A DNA stretch of 64,000 nt from Hansschlegelia quercus (lineage in GTDB: Bacteria > Pseudomonadota > Alphaproteobacteria > Rhizobiales > Methylopilaceae). Below are positions 17,151 through 26,393 of the stretch, in pieces (within the stretch, counting starts at the first letter, position 1; every line of letters begins with the position of its first letter). Both the position numbers and the translations under genes were made by a program. The stretch covers positions 1 through 64,000 of the forward strand of contig NZ_SIUB01000006.1 of NCBI RefSeq assembly GCF_004310425.1. The letters run 5' to 3'. The notes below the pieces were generated by a model. The model saw nothing but the letters and a program-made list of their open reading frames with translations, was not told the origin of the DNA and did no database searches.

Positions 17151-18698
17151 TCAGGCGGCCTCGGCCCGGCCAGATCTGGCGAACACAAGGAAGACCAGCG
17201 CAAGCGCCGTGATCGCTGCGATCATCGCCCAGGCCTCATTGATCGCCTGGGCGAGCGCCGCCTTCTCCACCATCGGTCGCATCATCGAAATGCTTCTTGG
17301 CGTGTGCTCTGCCCCCAGCTGCATCTCGAAGAGAGGACGGGGAATCCCGACAAAGCGGGCGGCGTCGAAATCTCCGGCTTGCAGGCGCTGTCTGAGATCT
17401 TCGCCGATCGCGGGCGCCCGGCCATAGATCACGGTGTCGATCAGCGCGAGGCCGATCGCTCCGCCGAGATTGCGCATGAGGTTGAACAGCCCGCTCGCAT
17501 CGGGAACGCGGGCCGGGTCGAGATGGCCGAGCGCGAGGCGCGTCGGCGGCAGCAGGCAGAACATGATCGCGACCCCCCGCACGATCTGGGGCGCGAACAT
17601 CTCGGCGAAGTCGGTCTTTGGCGTCTGGACGGCGCTCAAGGCCAGACCGACCGCGAAAAGCGCAAATCCGGCCGATGTCAGCAGACGCGCGTTGGCGCGC
17701 TGCTCGAGCGCGACCGCAATCGGCGCGACCAGAAGCTGGGCGACGCCGGTGACCAGCATGACCGAGCCGATCGCCAGCGCGTCGTGGCCGCGCACGAAGG
17801 CGAGGAACACCGGCATGAGGTAGACCGAGCCAAACAACCCGACGCCGAGCACGAAGCTGAGGCAACAGCCGAGCGCAAACCGCCGATCGGCCAGGCAGGC
17901 GAGGTCGACCAGCGGAACGGCTTGGGCGAGCGTGCGGCGCGCGAAGGCGATGCCGCTCGCAAGGGTCAAGACGAACAGGCCGAGCGTCAGTCCGCTGGTC
18001 CAGCCGCGTTGCGGCGATTCCTTCAGGCCGATCTCAAGCGCGCAGAGCATGGTCGCGAGCAGCACGAGGGAGATGACGTCGAGCGTCTTGGCGTGACGCC
18101 ATTGGGCCGCCTCGCGCGGCAGACGAATGAGGCCGACGATAATGGCGACCGCGCCGGGCGCGAGATTGATGAGAAACAACCAACGCCACGATTGGGTCTC
18201 CGTGATCCACCCGCCAACAATTGGACCGACGGTGGGCGCGAGGACCGCAAGAACGCCGGCGAGCGTGGTCGCCGCGCCCTGCCGTTCTTTCGGGAAGAGC
18301 ACGAAAACCGCCGAAAACACCGCGGGAATCAGCGTGCCTCCCGAAAGACCCTGCAGAACGCGCCACGCGATGAGATCGCCGAAGCCGGAGCTGAAGGCGC
18401 AACCGGCGGAGGCGAGCGTGAAGATCGCGAGCGACCAGGCGAACAGGCGACGGACGCCGAGCATGCGGGTCAGCACGCCCGTCAGTGGGATGGCGATCAC
18501 TTCCGCAATGAGATAAGCGGTCTGCACCCAGCTCATCTGATCCGGCGCGATTTCAAGCGCGCGCTGGATCGTCGGAAGAGACGTGGCGACGATCTGGACG
18601 TCGAGCACCGCCATGAACATGCCGGCGCACATGGCGCCGAAGCCGGTCCAGGTTGCGGTCATCGGCGGGGGGCGCCCCGTCTCAGCCGCTTGGGACAT
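17151..18698 (-). CDS. DHA2-family MFS drug/metabolite exporter, EmrB-like
   Basis: 515 residues with about 14 membrane helices, the DHA2 pattern. Helix 1 carries MAVLDVQIVATSLP (motif D1), the loop 2-3 region reads GVLTRMLGVRRLF (motif A), and WRWLFLINLAPGA and GPIVGGWITETQSW (motif C) follow. It is a proton-driven inner-membrane exporter. The start overlaps the methyltransferase gene by 17 bases, so it likely exports or confers tolerance to the alkylpyrone or alkylresorcinol product of the two upstream genes. Confidence 0.9.
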   Translation of the reverse strand: MSQAAETGRPPPMTATWTGFGAMCAGMFMAVLDVQIVATSLPTIQRALEIAPDQMSWVQTAYLIAEVIAIPLTGVLTRMLGVRRLFAWSLAIFTLASAGCAFSSGFGDLIAWRVLQGLSGGTLIPAVFSAVFVLFPKERQGAATTLAGVLAVLAPTVGPIVGGWITETQSWRWLFLINLAPGAVAIIVGLIRLPREAAQWRHAKTLDVISLVLLATMLCALEIGLKESPQRGWTSGLTLGLFVLTLASGIAFARRTLAQAVPLVDLACLADRRFALGCCLSFVLGVGLFGSVYLMPVFLAFVRGHDALAIGSVMLVTGVAQLLVAPIAVALEQRANARLLTSAGFALFAVGLALSAVQTPKTDFAEMFAPQIVRGVAIMFCLLPPTRLALGHLDPARVPDASGLFNLMRNLGGAIGLALIDTVIYGRAPAIGEDLRQRLQAGDFDAARFVGIPRPLFEMQLGAEHTPRSISMMRPMVEKAALAQAINEAWAMIAAITALALVFLVFARSGRAEAA

Positions 18699-19188
18699 GA
18701 GCCCAGCGATCGAGCGCTCGACGCTCGGCCCGAATCCGGATGGTCAGCACGACGGCGTTGGCGATCGAGAAAACGAGCGCATACCAGGTCAGGCCGAAAG
18801 CGAGCGGCAGGACCGCGATCTCCCCGACGACAACGCAATAATTGGGATGTGAAAGCAGACGGTATGGACCGCGGGCGACGAGAGGCGCGTTCGGAAGCAC
18901 AATGATGCGGGTCGTCCAGCGCCGGCCGAGCGTCGCGAGAACCCAGATCCGCAGCGCCTGAAGCGCGAAGAACACGATGAGCCAGAGGGTCTGCAGTTCG
19001 GCGTTCCAGCCTAACCCCCAGAGCCCCGCCAGCCATGCGGCGTGGAGCAGGACGATCGCCGGGTAGTGCCTCGGCGCGAATTCGATAGCGCCCTGCGCCA
19101 TGAGCGCCGCCGTGTTCCGGCGCGCCAGCCATAGTTCGGCGAGCCGCTCGGCGGTGACGAACGCGAGAAGGACCGCGCCGGCCGTCAC
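18682..19188 (-). CDS. Isoprenylcysteine carboxyl methyltransferase-like membrane methyltransferase, BpsB type
   Basis: 168 residues. The GTG at 19188 overlaps the polyketide synthase stop (GTGA), typical coupling. Four to five membrane helices are predicted, and the ICMT motif GPYRLLSHPNYCVVVGE near residue 112 forms the S-adenosylmethionine site. Homologues beside bacterial type III polyketide synthases (BpsB with BpsA) methylate the phenolic or pyrone hydroxyl of the polyketide. That role is inferred from gene order here. The final residues run into the exporter start. Confidence 0.88.
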   Translation of the reverse strand: MTAGAVLLAFVTAERLAELWLARRNTAALMAQGAIEFAPRHYPAIVLLHAAWLAGLWGLGWNAELQTLWLIVFFALQALRIWVLATLGRRWTTRIIVLPNAPLVARGPYRLLSHPNYCVVVGEIAVLPLAFGLTWYALVFSIANAVVLTIRIRAERRALDRWAHVPSG

Positions 19189-20243
19189 ACAAACCTCGTC
19201 AGCGAGACGCAGCTCGCTGTGAAGCCGGGGCCCATGGCCGTCAGGAGGGTGCGCGGCGGCAGGCCTTTCGCGATCAGGCGCTCCAGAACGAACAGGGCGG
19301 TGGGTGAGGACATGTTGCCGTAGTCCGCGAGGATTTCGCGCTCGACGTCGAGCGCATTGTGCGCCAGGGACAACGCCTTCTCCAGCGCTTCGATAACTTT
19401 TGCTCCGCCAGGATGGCACGCGAACCGATCGACGTCGCCGCGCGCCAGTCCGCCGCGCTCGATGATGAGGTCGATGGCGGCGGCGATCTTGGCTTCTGCG
19501 AAGAGCGGGATCGAGCGGTCGAAGATCACCCCGAGGCCCTCGGCGTCGACGTCCCAGCCCATGATCGCGAGCGTGTTCGGCCAGGTGTGCTGGCCGCTTG
19601 CCTCGATCGCGGCGATCCCGGTTTCGCCGGTCCGCACGAGGCACGCCGCGGCGCCGTCGCCGAACAAGGCGGTCGCGACGATGTTGGCGTTGGTCAGCTT
19701 GTCGAGACGGAAAGACAGCGTGCAGAGCTCGACCGCGACGAGCAGCACGAGGCTGCCAGGGCGCCCGGCGGCGACGCGCGACGCGATCGACAGACCCGAG
19801 ACGCCGCCCGCGCAGCCCAAGCCGAACACCGGAACGCGCTCGATGTCGGCGCGAAAGCCGATCCTGTCGATCACGCGCGCTTCGAGGCTCGGCGTTGCGA
19901 CGCCGGTGGACGACACGGTCACGACCGCGTCGACGTCTCCGGCGGTCAGGCCCGCATTGCTGAGGGCCTTCTGCGCAGCGGCGACGAACAGGTCGCCGCC
20001 AACGTCGAGATAGGCTTCGGTTCGCTTCGCCCATCCAAGCGGGTCGAGAAACCATTCCGCAGGGCGCGCCGCAAAGCGCTCGCGGATGCCGGCGTTCTCG
20101 AACACCGTCGCGATTCGCTCGAAGTCTTTGAACCGGCCGGCGAAGCTGCGCCGCGCAAGGTCCGCCGCCTCATCCTGCGTGATTCGAAACGGAGGAACGG
20201 CGGTTGCGACCGCGAGCAGGCTGACTGGGGCGCTATGAGGCAT
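19185..20243 (-). CDS. Type III polyketide synthase (chalcone/stilbene synthase superfamily)
   Basis: 352 residues, normal length. The catalytic triad is visible: Cys144 in FGLGCAGGVSG, His277 in CHPGGAK and Asn310 in YGNMSSPT. The enzyme condenses a starter acyl-CoA with malonyl-CoA extender units. Bacterial members with this neighbour set make alkylpyrones or alkylresorcinols from fatty acyl starters. First gene of a three-gene overlapping operon with a methyltransferase and an exporter, so a methylated and exported or membrane-inserted lipid is likely. Starter choice and chain length cannot be told from the sequence. Confidence 0.93.
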   Translation of the reverse strand: MPHSAPVSLLAVATAVPPFRITQDEAADLARRSFAGRFKDFERIATVFENAGIRERFAARPAEWFLDPLGWAKRTEAYLDVGGDLFVAAAQKALSNAGLTAGDVDAVVTVSSTGVATPSLEARVIDRIGFRADIERVPVFGLGCAGGVSGLSIASRVAAGRPGSLVLLVAVELCTLSFRLDKLTNANIVATALFGDGAAACLVRTGETGIAAIEASGQHTWPNTLAIMGWDVDAEGLGVIFDRSIPLFAEAKIAAAIDLIIERGGLARGDVDRFACHPGGAKVIEALEKALSLAHNALDVEREILADYGNMSSPTALFVLERLIAKGLPPRTLLTAMGPGFTASCVSLTRFV

Positions 20244-20799
20244 GCTGCGGCCTAAATGGCATCGGTCGAAGGCCTCCGCGACGACCTGTCAGGGGTAGGC
20301 CGCTCGCCGCGAGACGTCACCGGAATACGCAGAAAGCGCGCGGGCGGACGCCTCCGATGGCGGATAGGATGTCAATGAGGCGGATGCAGAGTCTGCGTTC
20401 GGACGTCACCGCGTTGCGATCCGGTAGCGCAAGCTCAGGAACACGTAGGCACCAACCCACTAGCTGCCTCGATGAGGCCGCCGCTCTTGGCGTAGCGGCT
20501 GACGTGGAGTCCGCAGGGCCCTAGCGGTGCGCGCAGACAGCGCGGATTCAATGCCGCGTCGCTAAAGAGATAGGGAGTAGGTTGGGCCGGAGGGGCTACA
20601 TCTGGGAGGTAGCTATCCGCCAGCCCCAACTTGTTCCGCTTGCCAAGCGCCTTTGAAGCCAGAGCACATATTGGCGATCCGGCAGAAACGGAAGATCAAC
20701 GGTCAGATCCGTGACTGGCGATGTTCAACTGCGCTTTGGACGCCGGGCCGCACCGCAAGGACTGTTACGCCCGCACGGTCGCCGTCGTTTTCCTGCGGG
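20244..20799. other. Interval without supported gene
   Basis: 556 bases between the polyketide synthase start and the end of the c-di-GMP fusion gene. Short frames on both strands lack ribosome sites and any family resemblance. The polyketide operon promoter should lie at its left end. No obvious terminator hairpin was recognised. Confidence 0.5.
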
Positions 20800-23700
20800 T
20801 TAGAGGCCGACCTTTATCTTTCCGCGACCGAGGAGGGCTGGAGATTTGATCTCTCGATAGTCGAAGCGGCCTCCCCGACCAGATATTTGTTCAGCGTAGA
20901 TCTCGATCATCTGCGGCTTGCCCAGAAGGTACCCCTGAATCTCCGCGCAACCCTCAGCTCTGAGAAAATCGAGCTCCTCCTCGGTCTCCACGCCTTCGGC
21001 TATTACCGGCATGCCGAGCGCCGCCCCCAATGTCAGGATGCTTCTTACGATAGCCGCGGATTGTCCGTTGCCCGCAACTCCGCTGACAAAGCTCCTGTCG
21101 ATCTTGATCTTGTCGAACGGAAACGACTGCAACGACGCAAGCGAAGCGTAGCCTGTTCCGAAGTCGTCCATCGCGATTTTGACGCCTAGGGACTTTAGAC
21201 GCCTCAGGATTGTCAGTGCGGTCTGGGCATCTCGAATAAGCACGCCTTCCGTGATCTCCAGTTCAAGCCGGCCCGGCGCGAGCCCGGTGTCGAAGAGGAT
21301 CGAATGAACGAGGCTCGCCAAGTCTCCGAACCTGAATTGAACCGGCGAAAGATTGACGGCGATCTGCAGCGGAGAAGGCCACGACGCCGCCTCGCGACAA
21401 GCCTCGCGCAAGGTCCATTCGCCGATCTCCACGATCGAACCGTCCTGCTCGGCAAGCGGGATGAAGGTGGCCGGCGACACCAGCCCGCGCTTGGGATGGC
21501 GCCATCTGGCTAGCGCCTCGAAACCGCAGATCGTCCCGTCGATCCGCGCTTGGGGCTGGTAATGCAGTAGCAGTTCCTGGTGCGCCACAGCTGTTCGCAG
21601 GTCGTGCTGCAGCGCGTACCGCTCTCTTGTCTGCCGGTCCATCTCGGGATCGAACACCTGCAGCATCCGTCTACCGTCGGCTTTTGCGCGGTAGAGCGCG
21701 GCGTCGGAGTTCGCCATCAGCGAGGCCACATCGCTCCCGTCCCTTGGGTAAAGCGCGGCCCCAACGCTGACGCTGATCGAGATCTGCTGTCCGCGTACGG
21801 AAATGTCGCCGGATACCGCCTTAAAGACGCGGTCCGCCAACTCCTTCGCCTTCAGTTCCGAGTCGCCGCCCTCCGACAGGATTATGAACTCGTCGCCGCC
21901 GACACGCGCGATGAACGAGCCGTCCGTCGCGAGTTTCAGGCGGTCCGCGATCGCGCAGAGCAGTTCGTCTCCGGCAGCGTGGCCGAAGACGTCGTTTGCT
22001 TCCTTGAAGTGGTCGAGATCGACGCTCAGAACGGCGAACGACCCGCCATCCGCCGCGGCTCGTTCGATCGCGCTCTCGAACCGAAGCGACAGAGCCGTTC
22101 GGTTCGGAAGATCGGTCAGCGCGTCGTGATGAGCGAGATGGGCGATCTCATGGTGGCGGGCCATGAGTTCTGTTCGCGCCGCTCGAAGGCTCTCTCGCGC
22201 CCTGTCGAGGCCGTAGGCCGCGTCCTGAACCTTGTCCTGGAGAATGTTGAAGCTGTGCCCCATTTCGCCCAGTTCGTCCCTGGACGTGATCCTCACCGGA
22301 GCGATGTCGACCGAAGCGTGGGCCGCGTCGAGGTCGCCGCGGCCGAGCGCAGCCATCGCGTGCGAGAAATCTGTCAGCGTTCCGGAAGCCAGGCGCCGCG
22401 CCGCTTCGCTCACCTGCTCCGCGGAATGGGTGATCATCCCCGGCAGGACGAGCCCGACGCTGATCGTCAGGAGGGCGACGACAACGAAGATGTCCTCGAG
22501 CACGGTCGCCAGCGTGCTCTGTGCGTGAGGCACGCTTTCCACCGCAAGCAGATAGCCCGCGCCGTCCAGTACGAGGACAAAAAGCATGGCGCCGGTCAGC
22601 TTGAGATGAAGGGTTTGCGGGATGAGCGGCAGCCCCTGGAGCCGCCGATCCTCCATCATTCGCCATGCGTAAAGGGCGGCCCCCGAATAGGCGAGCGCCA
22701 GTCCGCATAGCACCGTAGGCAGCCCGAACTGCTGAAAGCCAAGCACGGCCGTCAGCAGCCAAAACCCCGCTGAGGCCACGCCGAGCATGATCGTTCCGCG
22801 CGGCGCGCGATAGGGCCGCTCCGCCTCAGGCTGGTCACGGCGCAGCAGCCAGGCTGCGACGTTTGGCATGCAGATGCTGATCAGGTACGTGAAGTTCGCG
22901 GCGGCGATGAACCAGAGCGGATAGCCGCTCAAGATGAAGAGCGTAGCGGAGCCGCCAGTCAGCAGCGTGGCGGCCCAGGGACAGTCCGTCGAGGTCCGCT
23001 TGGCGAGAAAGCGCGGCAGAAGTCCGTCTTCGCTGAGTTGCGACAGCGTTCGCGCTGCGCCGGCCAACGGCTGGAGCGTGCCGTGAAACATGTTCATCAT
23101 CATGAACCAGATCGCGGCGGACTTACCGAGGCCGCCGAGCAACGGCGCGAATGTTGGCCCAAGCACGAGCGCGAGCTGCATTCCCAAGGGACCGGGGCCG
23201 ACGACGCCGAGCCATACGACGGGAAGAACGAAGAAATACATTCCCGCCATCGCGCCGCTGGCGAACATCGCTCGCGGGAGATTGCGATCGGGGTCGATCG
23301 TCTCGCCTACATGACACGCAGCGGCCTCGAAGGCTGGCGCCGCAAAGCCGATCAGATACAGTCCCGCCATGATCGACGTGACATCGCCGAACAGGCCCTC
23401 GAAGGGGCTGTTCAGTGAGAAATCGGTGGCTTGACGCCAGTCGACGGAGCCGCTGAAGACGGAGCCGATCGAGGATATCAGCGCGAGGCCGGCTGACGCC
23501 GTCGCGACCGGCACGGCGAGGCGCACGACCCACTTTATTCCGCAGAGATTGACGACTGTGAAGAAGGCGACCAGCGCGCACGCCACCAGTTCGACCGGCA
23601 GGCCGGGCAAGTACCATTGTTGGATCGCCGCGGCTGACAGAACCGCGGTCAGACCGCACGTCGGAACCCAGCCCCACCAGTAGCATGACCCTGTCAGCGC

Positions 23701-24012
23701 GGAGAGCACGGGGCTATAAGGCTTGAAGGCTTCCGCACATGCCGCTGAGATGCCGCCCACCCGGTTGGGCCACATCAGCACCAACTCGGTCCAAGCCGGC
23801 GCTGCGGCCCAGCTTACGATGAGGCCGACAATCAGCAGCGGGACCGCGGCGCTACCTTGACCAGGAATACTCCCCTGGCCTGCAAAAAGCGCCGCCATAA
23901 GAAAGAGACTTTGATTGCTGCCGCCCATGGCGAGGGCGGTCGTTCCGATCCATCCAAGCGTTCTCGGATGCGGCGTTGGCTGAACTCGGTCCGATGCAGG
24001 CAAGCTCATCAT
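20800..24012 (-). CDS. APC-type amino acid permease fused to HAMP, GGDEF and EAL domains
   Basis: 1070 residues from the ATG at 24012 (a GTG lies two codons earlier). Residues about 20-455 are a complete APC-superfamily transporter with about 12 helices, including the helix-1 segment ALAMGGSNQSLF. Two more helices follow (about 475-530), then a HAMP-like linker with DELGEMGHSFN near 580. A GGDEF domain at about 625-790 has an intact GGDEF (about 706-710) but no RxxD inhibitory site. An EAL domain at about 810-1055 keeps EAL near 833, NLSP, DDFGTGYASL near 950 and AEGVETEEE, so phosphodiesterase activity is plausible. The protein may couple uptake or sensing of an amino acid or amine to c-di-GMP turnover. 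Confidence 0.92.
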   Translation of the reverse strand: MMSLPASDRVQPTPHPRTLGWIGTTALAMGGSNQSLFLMAALFAGQGSIPGQGSAAVPLLIVGLIVSWAAAPAWTELVLMWPNRVGGISAACAEAFKPYSPVLSALTGSCYWWGWVPTCGLTAVLSAAAIQQWYLPGLPVELVACALVAFFTVVNLCGIKWVVRLAVPVATASAGLALISSIGSVFSGSVDWRQATDFSLNSPFEGLFGDVTSIMAGLYLIGFAAPAFEAAACHVGETIDPDRNLPRAMFASGAMAGMYFFVLPVVWLGVVGPGPLGMQLALVLGPTFAPLLGGLGKSAAIWFMMMNMFHGTLQPLAGAARTLSQLSEDGLLPRFLAKRTSTDCPWAATLLTGGSATLFILSGYPLWFIAAANFTYLISICMPNVAAWLLRRDQPEAERPYRAPRGTIMLGVASAGFWLLTAVLGFQQFGLPTVLCGLALAYSGAALYAWRMMEDRRLQGLPLIPQTLHLKLTGAMLFVLVLDGAGYLLAVESVPHAQSTLATVLEDIFVVVALLTISVGLVLPGMITHSAEQVSEAARRLASGTLTDFSHAMAALGRGDLDAAHASVDIAPVRITSRDELGEMGHSFNILQDKVQDAAYGLDRARESLRAARTELMARHHEIAHLAHHDALTDLPNRTALSLRFESAIERAAADGGSFAVLSVDLDHFKEANDVFGHAAGDELLCAIADRLKLATDGSFIARVGGDEFIILSEGGDSELKAKELADRVFKAVSGDISVRGQQISISVSVGAALYPRDGSDVASLMANSDAALYRAKADGRRMLQVFDPEMDRQTRERYALQHDLRTAVAHQELLLHYQPQARIDGTICGFEALARWRHPKRGLVSPATFIPLAEQDGSIVEIGEWTLREACREAASWPSPLQIAVNLSPVQFRFGDLASLVHSILFDTGLAPGRLELEITEGVLIRDAQTALTILRRLKSLGVKIAMDDFGTGYASLASLQSFPFDKIKIDRSFVSGVAGNGQSAAIVRSILTLGAALGMPVIAEGVETEEELDFLRAEGCAEIQGYLLGKPQMIEIYAEQISGRGGRFDYREIKSPALLGRGKIKVGL

Positions 24013-24398
24013 CCGCACGGCTCAAACCGATGGAGTAATCACCGATGGTGACGCCCACGATTTCGTGAGCGTCCTATAATTGAGCTTTCCCGATTAACAC
24101 TTTGCTCGATCTGCCCGCCGCCCTTTACCGACCAAGAGCTAATCCAGCGCGCCGCCCTGCGCCTAGCCCTTCTTTCCAGGGCGGCCGCGCGCTTCTTCGT
24201 GGCATCGAAGATGCCGCGACTGGAAGCCGGCATGCCCCAACGGGCCATGATGGCTCCCCACCCCGCAACTGCTTTCGTCAGCCCAGAGACGGCGCCCACG
24301 CGGATGCGAAACGTGTGGTTAGGCATAGCTGCACTTAGCGACGTGGAATGGAGCTGCCAGACGCCCCTAGGCCGTTACCTCTTTAGCCTACGCGTCGG
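24013..24398. other. Divergent promoter region of two c-di-GMP genes
   Basis: 386 bases between the minus-strand fusion gene and the plus-strand diguanylate cyclase. No coding sequence with support was seen. The regulatory sites of both genes must lie here, but no known operator was recognised. Confidence 0.5.
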
Positions 24399-25958
24399 AT
24401 GTTCCCAGGTGGCGAGATCAAAGCCTTGAAGCACCAGATTAAGGACTTGTTGCATTCGTCACGGCTGTGGGTGGCGCTCGCTGTTCTCGCGCCGATCGGC
24501 ATGCTGATGGCCTCCGGCGCCATGCTCATCGAGCTTCGGCAGGACGCATGGAGCGAAGCCCAACAAACCGCCAGCAACCTGCTGCAAGTCATTGCGCGTG
24601 ATGTCGACCGGAACATCGAGGTTATCGACCTGTCGCTGCAGGGCGCCGTCGAGAACCTTCACGCTCCAAAGAGCGCAGAGGCCACGCCGGAACTTCGTCA
24701 GCGCATTCTGTTCGATAGAGCTGCGACTGCACGAGACATCGGCGTCATGCTGATCCTCGACGAGAACGGCGACGCCGTTTTCGACGCGAACGGCGTTCCG
24801 CCGCGGACCGTGAACAATTCGGATCGAGACTACTTCCAGTGGCACAAAAAATGGCCGGATCTCGGGCTGCACATCAGCCGGCCCGTCATCTCGCGCCTGA
24901 CGGGGGTGCCGATCACGGTGCTCAGCCGTCGAATCAATAAGCCCGACGGATCGTTCGGCGGGATTGTCCTTGCAAGCCTGCGGCTTTCCTACTTCGTCCG
25001 GCTCTGCGAAAATCTCGGTCTGGGATCCAACGGTGGCATCAACCTCTATCTGCGGGACGGCACGCGCCTCGTGCGGTACCCCTATTCCGACGCCGACGTT
25101 GGCGTGAACATCGCCGGAACGCCGAACTTCGATCGCTTCGTTGCGGAAGGCAGCGGTTCGTTCGTCGGCAAGTCGACCCGAGACGGCGTCGAGCGCCTTT
25201 ATACTTTCACACAGATCGGCGAGCTTCCCCTCGTGCTGAACGTGGGTCTCGCGACGGCCGACATCGAAGGAAAATGGCGCAGCAAGGCAGCGGTGATCGC
25301 TGCCGTGATGGTCGTCCTCTGTGGCCTTGCGGGCGGGCTGGCGCTTCTCTTCGGCCGAGAGCTACGCCGCCGCACCGCGATACAAGCTGAACTCGCCCGT
25401 CTTTCGAGCACCGACGCTCTGACTGGCTTGTTCAACCGCCGCCACTTCGATTACGAGCTTGAGCGCGCCTTAGGCGACGCCCGCCGAAACAGAAAGTCGC
25501 TGTCTCTGCTCATCGTCGACGCCGACCACTTCAAGAGCGTCAACGACCGCCACGGCCATATCGTAGGGGACGAAGTGCTCAAGGGCTTGGCGCGTGGTCT
25601 TTCGGCCAGCGTGCATCGGCCAGGCGATCTGGTCTGCCGGCTTGGCGGCGAGGAGTTCGCGATCATCCTGCAGAGTACGGATCGCGACGGCGCCCTGATT
25701 GTCTCACAGAAAGTGCACTCCGAGATCCGCCAGGTCGCGGTCGAGAAAGCCGGCATCTCTGCGGGCTCGGTCACTGTCAGCATCGGCCTCGCCGTAGCCG
25801 GCCAGAGTGAGACGATGTCGGTCGAAACGCTTTATCAACGAGCGGACGGCGCGCTTTACGAAGCCAAAGCCAATGGCCGCAACCAAACGCGGTGCGCGGT
25901 TGAACCGGCAGAAAATGATCAGCAGCCACATCTGCTCCGCTTGGTAAAGCGAAGTTAG
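24399..25958 (+). CDS. Membrane diguanylate cyclase with dCache-like sensor
   Basis: 519 residues. A transmembrane helix at about 24-46 is followed by a periplasmic Cache-type sensor (about 50-290, with DRDYFQWHK near 144 and ISRPVISRLTGVPI), a second helix at about 297-318 and a GGDEF domain at about 335-495. The active site GGEEF is at 416-420 and the inhibitory RPGD lies five residues before it (407-410), so product inhibition is expected. It should make c-di-GMP in response to a small extracellular ligand. Divergent from the permease-GGDEF-EAL gene. Confidence 0.92.
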   Translation: MFPGGEIKALKHQIKDLLHSSRLWVALAVLAPIGMLMASGAMLIELRQDAWSEAQQTASNLLQVIARDVDRNIEVIDLSLQGAVENLHAPKSAEATPELRQRILFDRAATARDIGVMLILDENGDAVFDANGVPPRTVNNSDRDYFQWHKKWPDLGLHISRPVISRLTGVPITVLSRRINKPDGSFGGIVLASLRLSYFVRLCENLGLGSNGGINLYLRDGTRLVRYPYSDADVGVNIAGTPNFDRFVAEGSGSFVGKSTRDGVERLYTFTQIGELPLVLNVGLATADIEGKWRSKAAVIAAVMVVLCGLAGGLALLFGRELRRRTAIQAELARLSSTDALTGLFNRRHFDYELERALGDARRNRKSLSLLIVDADHFKSVNDRHGHIVGDEVLKGLARGLSASVHRPGDLVCRLGGEEFAIILQSTDRDGALIVSQKVHSEIRQVAVEKAGISAGSVTVSIGLAVAGQSETMSVETLYQRADGALYEAKANGRNQTRCAVEPAENDQQPHLLRLVKRS

Positions 25959-26054
25959 CTCTGCGCTCGAACACTATCCCGCATCTCGTTACGCACCACG
26001 ACTGTCAGCGCTTATCCGGCAACGGCCGCTGCAATGCCTTCGGCAGCTTAAGCG

Positions 26055-26393
26055 TCACTCTACGTCTTGGCTTTGTGTGAGCTTCGCATACCAACCTGCA
26101 TAAGGCGTGTTTTGCGCCATCTTGCGATTCATGTCCGGCGCGCCGTCCGTCCACCAGACTGGTCCACGCTCGCCAAGGGCAACCTTTGCTGCGTCGACGC
26201 GAGCCCGGGCCGCCTGCAACGCGGCCTCGTCGCCTCTAGCACCTCGCACGGTTCTGCGCGCCGACATTAGGTCCGAGATAAGGAGCTCGCGCTCGGTTGC
26301 CGGCAGAGAGGGTTTGCTAAGCCGCCAGAGCCGACCGTTGACGACGAAATACCTGCCGTCCGGCGTTCGGGGATGCTTAGGGTCGCACTCCAT
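26055..26393 (-). CDS. Conserved hypothetical protein of the Hyphomicrobiales
   Basis: 112 residues from the ATG at 26393, preceded by AAAGGCGAG. Recognisable blocks are HPRTPDGRYFVVNGRLWR at the N terminus, a helical middle (RELLISDLMSARRTVRGA) and GPVWWTDGAPDMNRKM near the end. I recall similar short proteins beside DNA ligase and Ku genes in rhizobia, where their function is unknown. No membrane segment or signal peptide. A DNA ligase gene lies about 700 bases away on the other strand. Confidence 0.7.
   Translation of the reverse strand: MECDPKHPRTPDGRYFVVNGRLWRLSKPSLPATERELLISDLMSARRTVRGARGDEAALQAARARVDAAKVALGERGPVWWTDGAPDMNRKMAQNTPYAGWYAKLTQSQDVE

Noticed and set aside
16989-18905. A 638-residue plus-strand frame rich in Arg, Glu and Asp
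   Set aside because: It is the antisense shadow of the DHA2 exporter gene; composition is charged and without domains.
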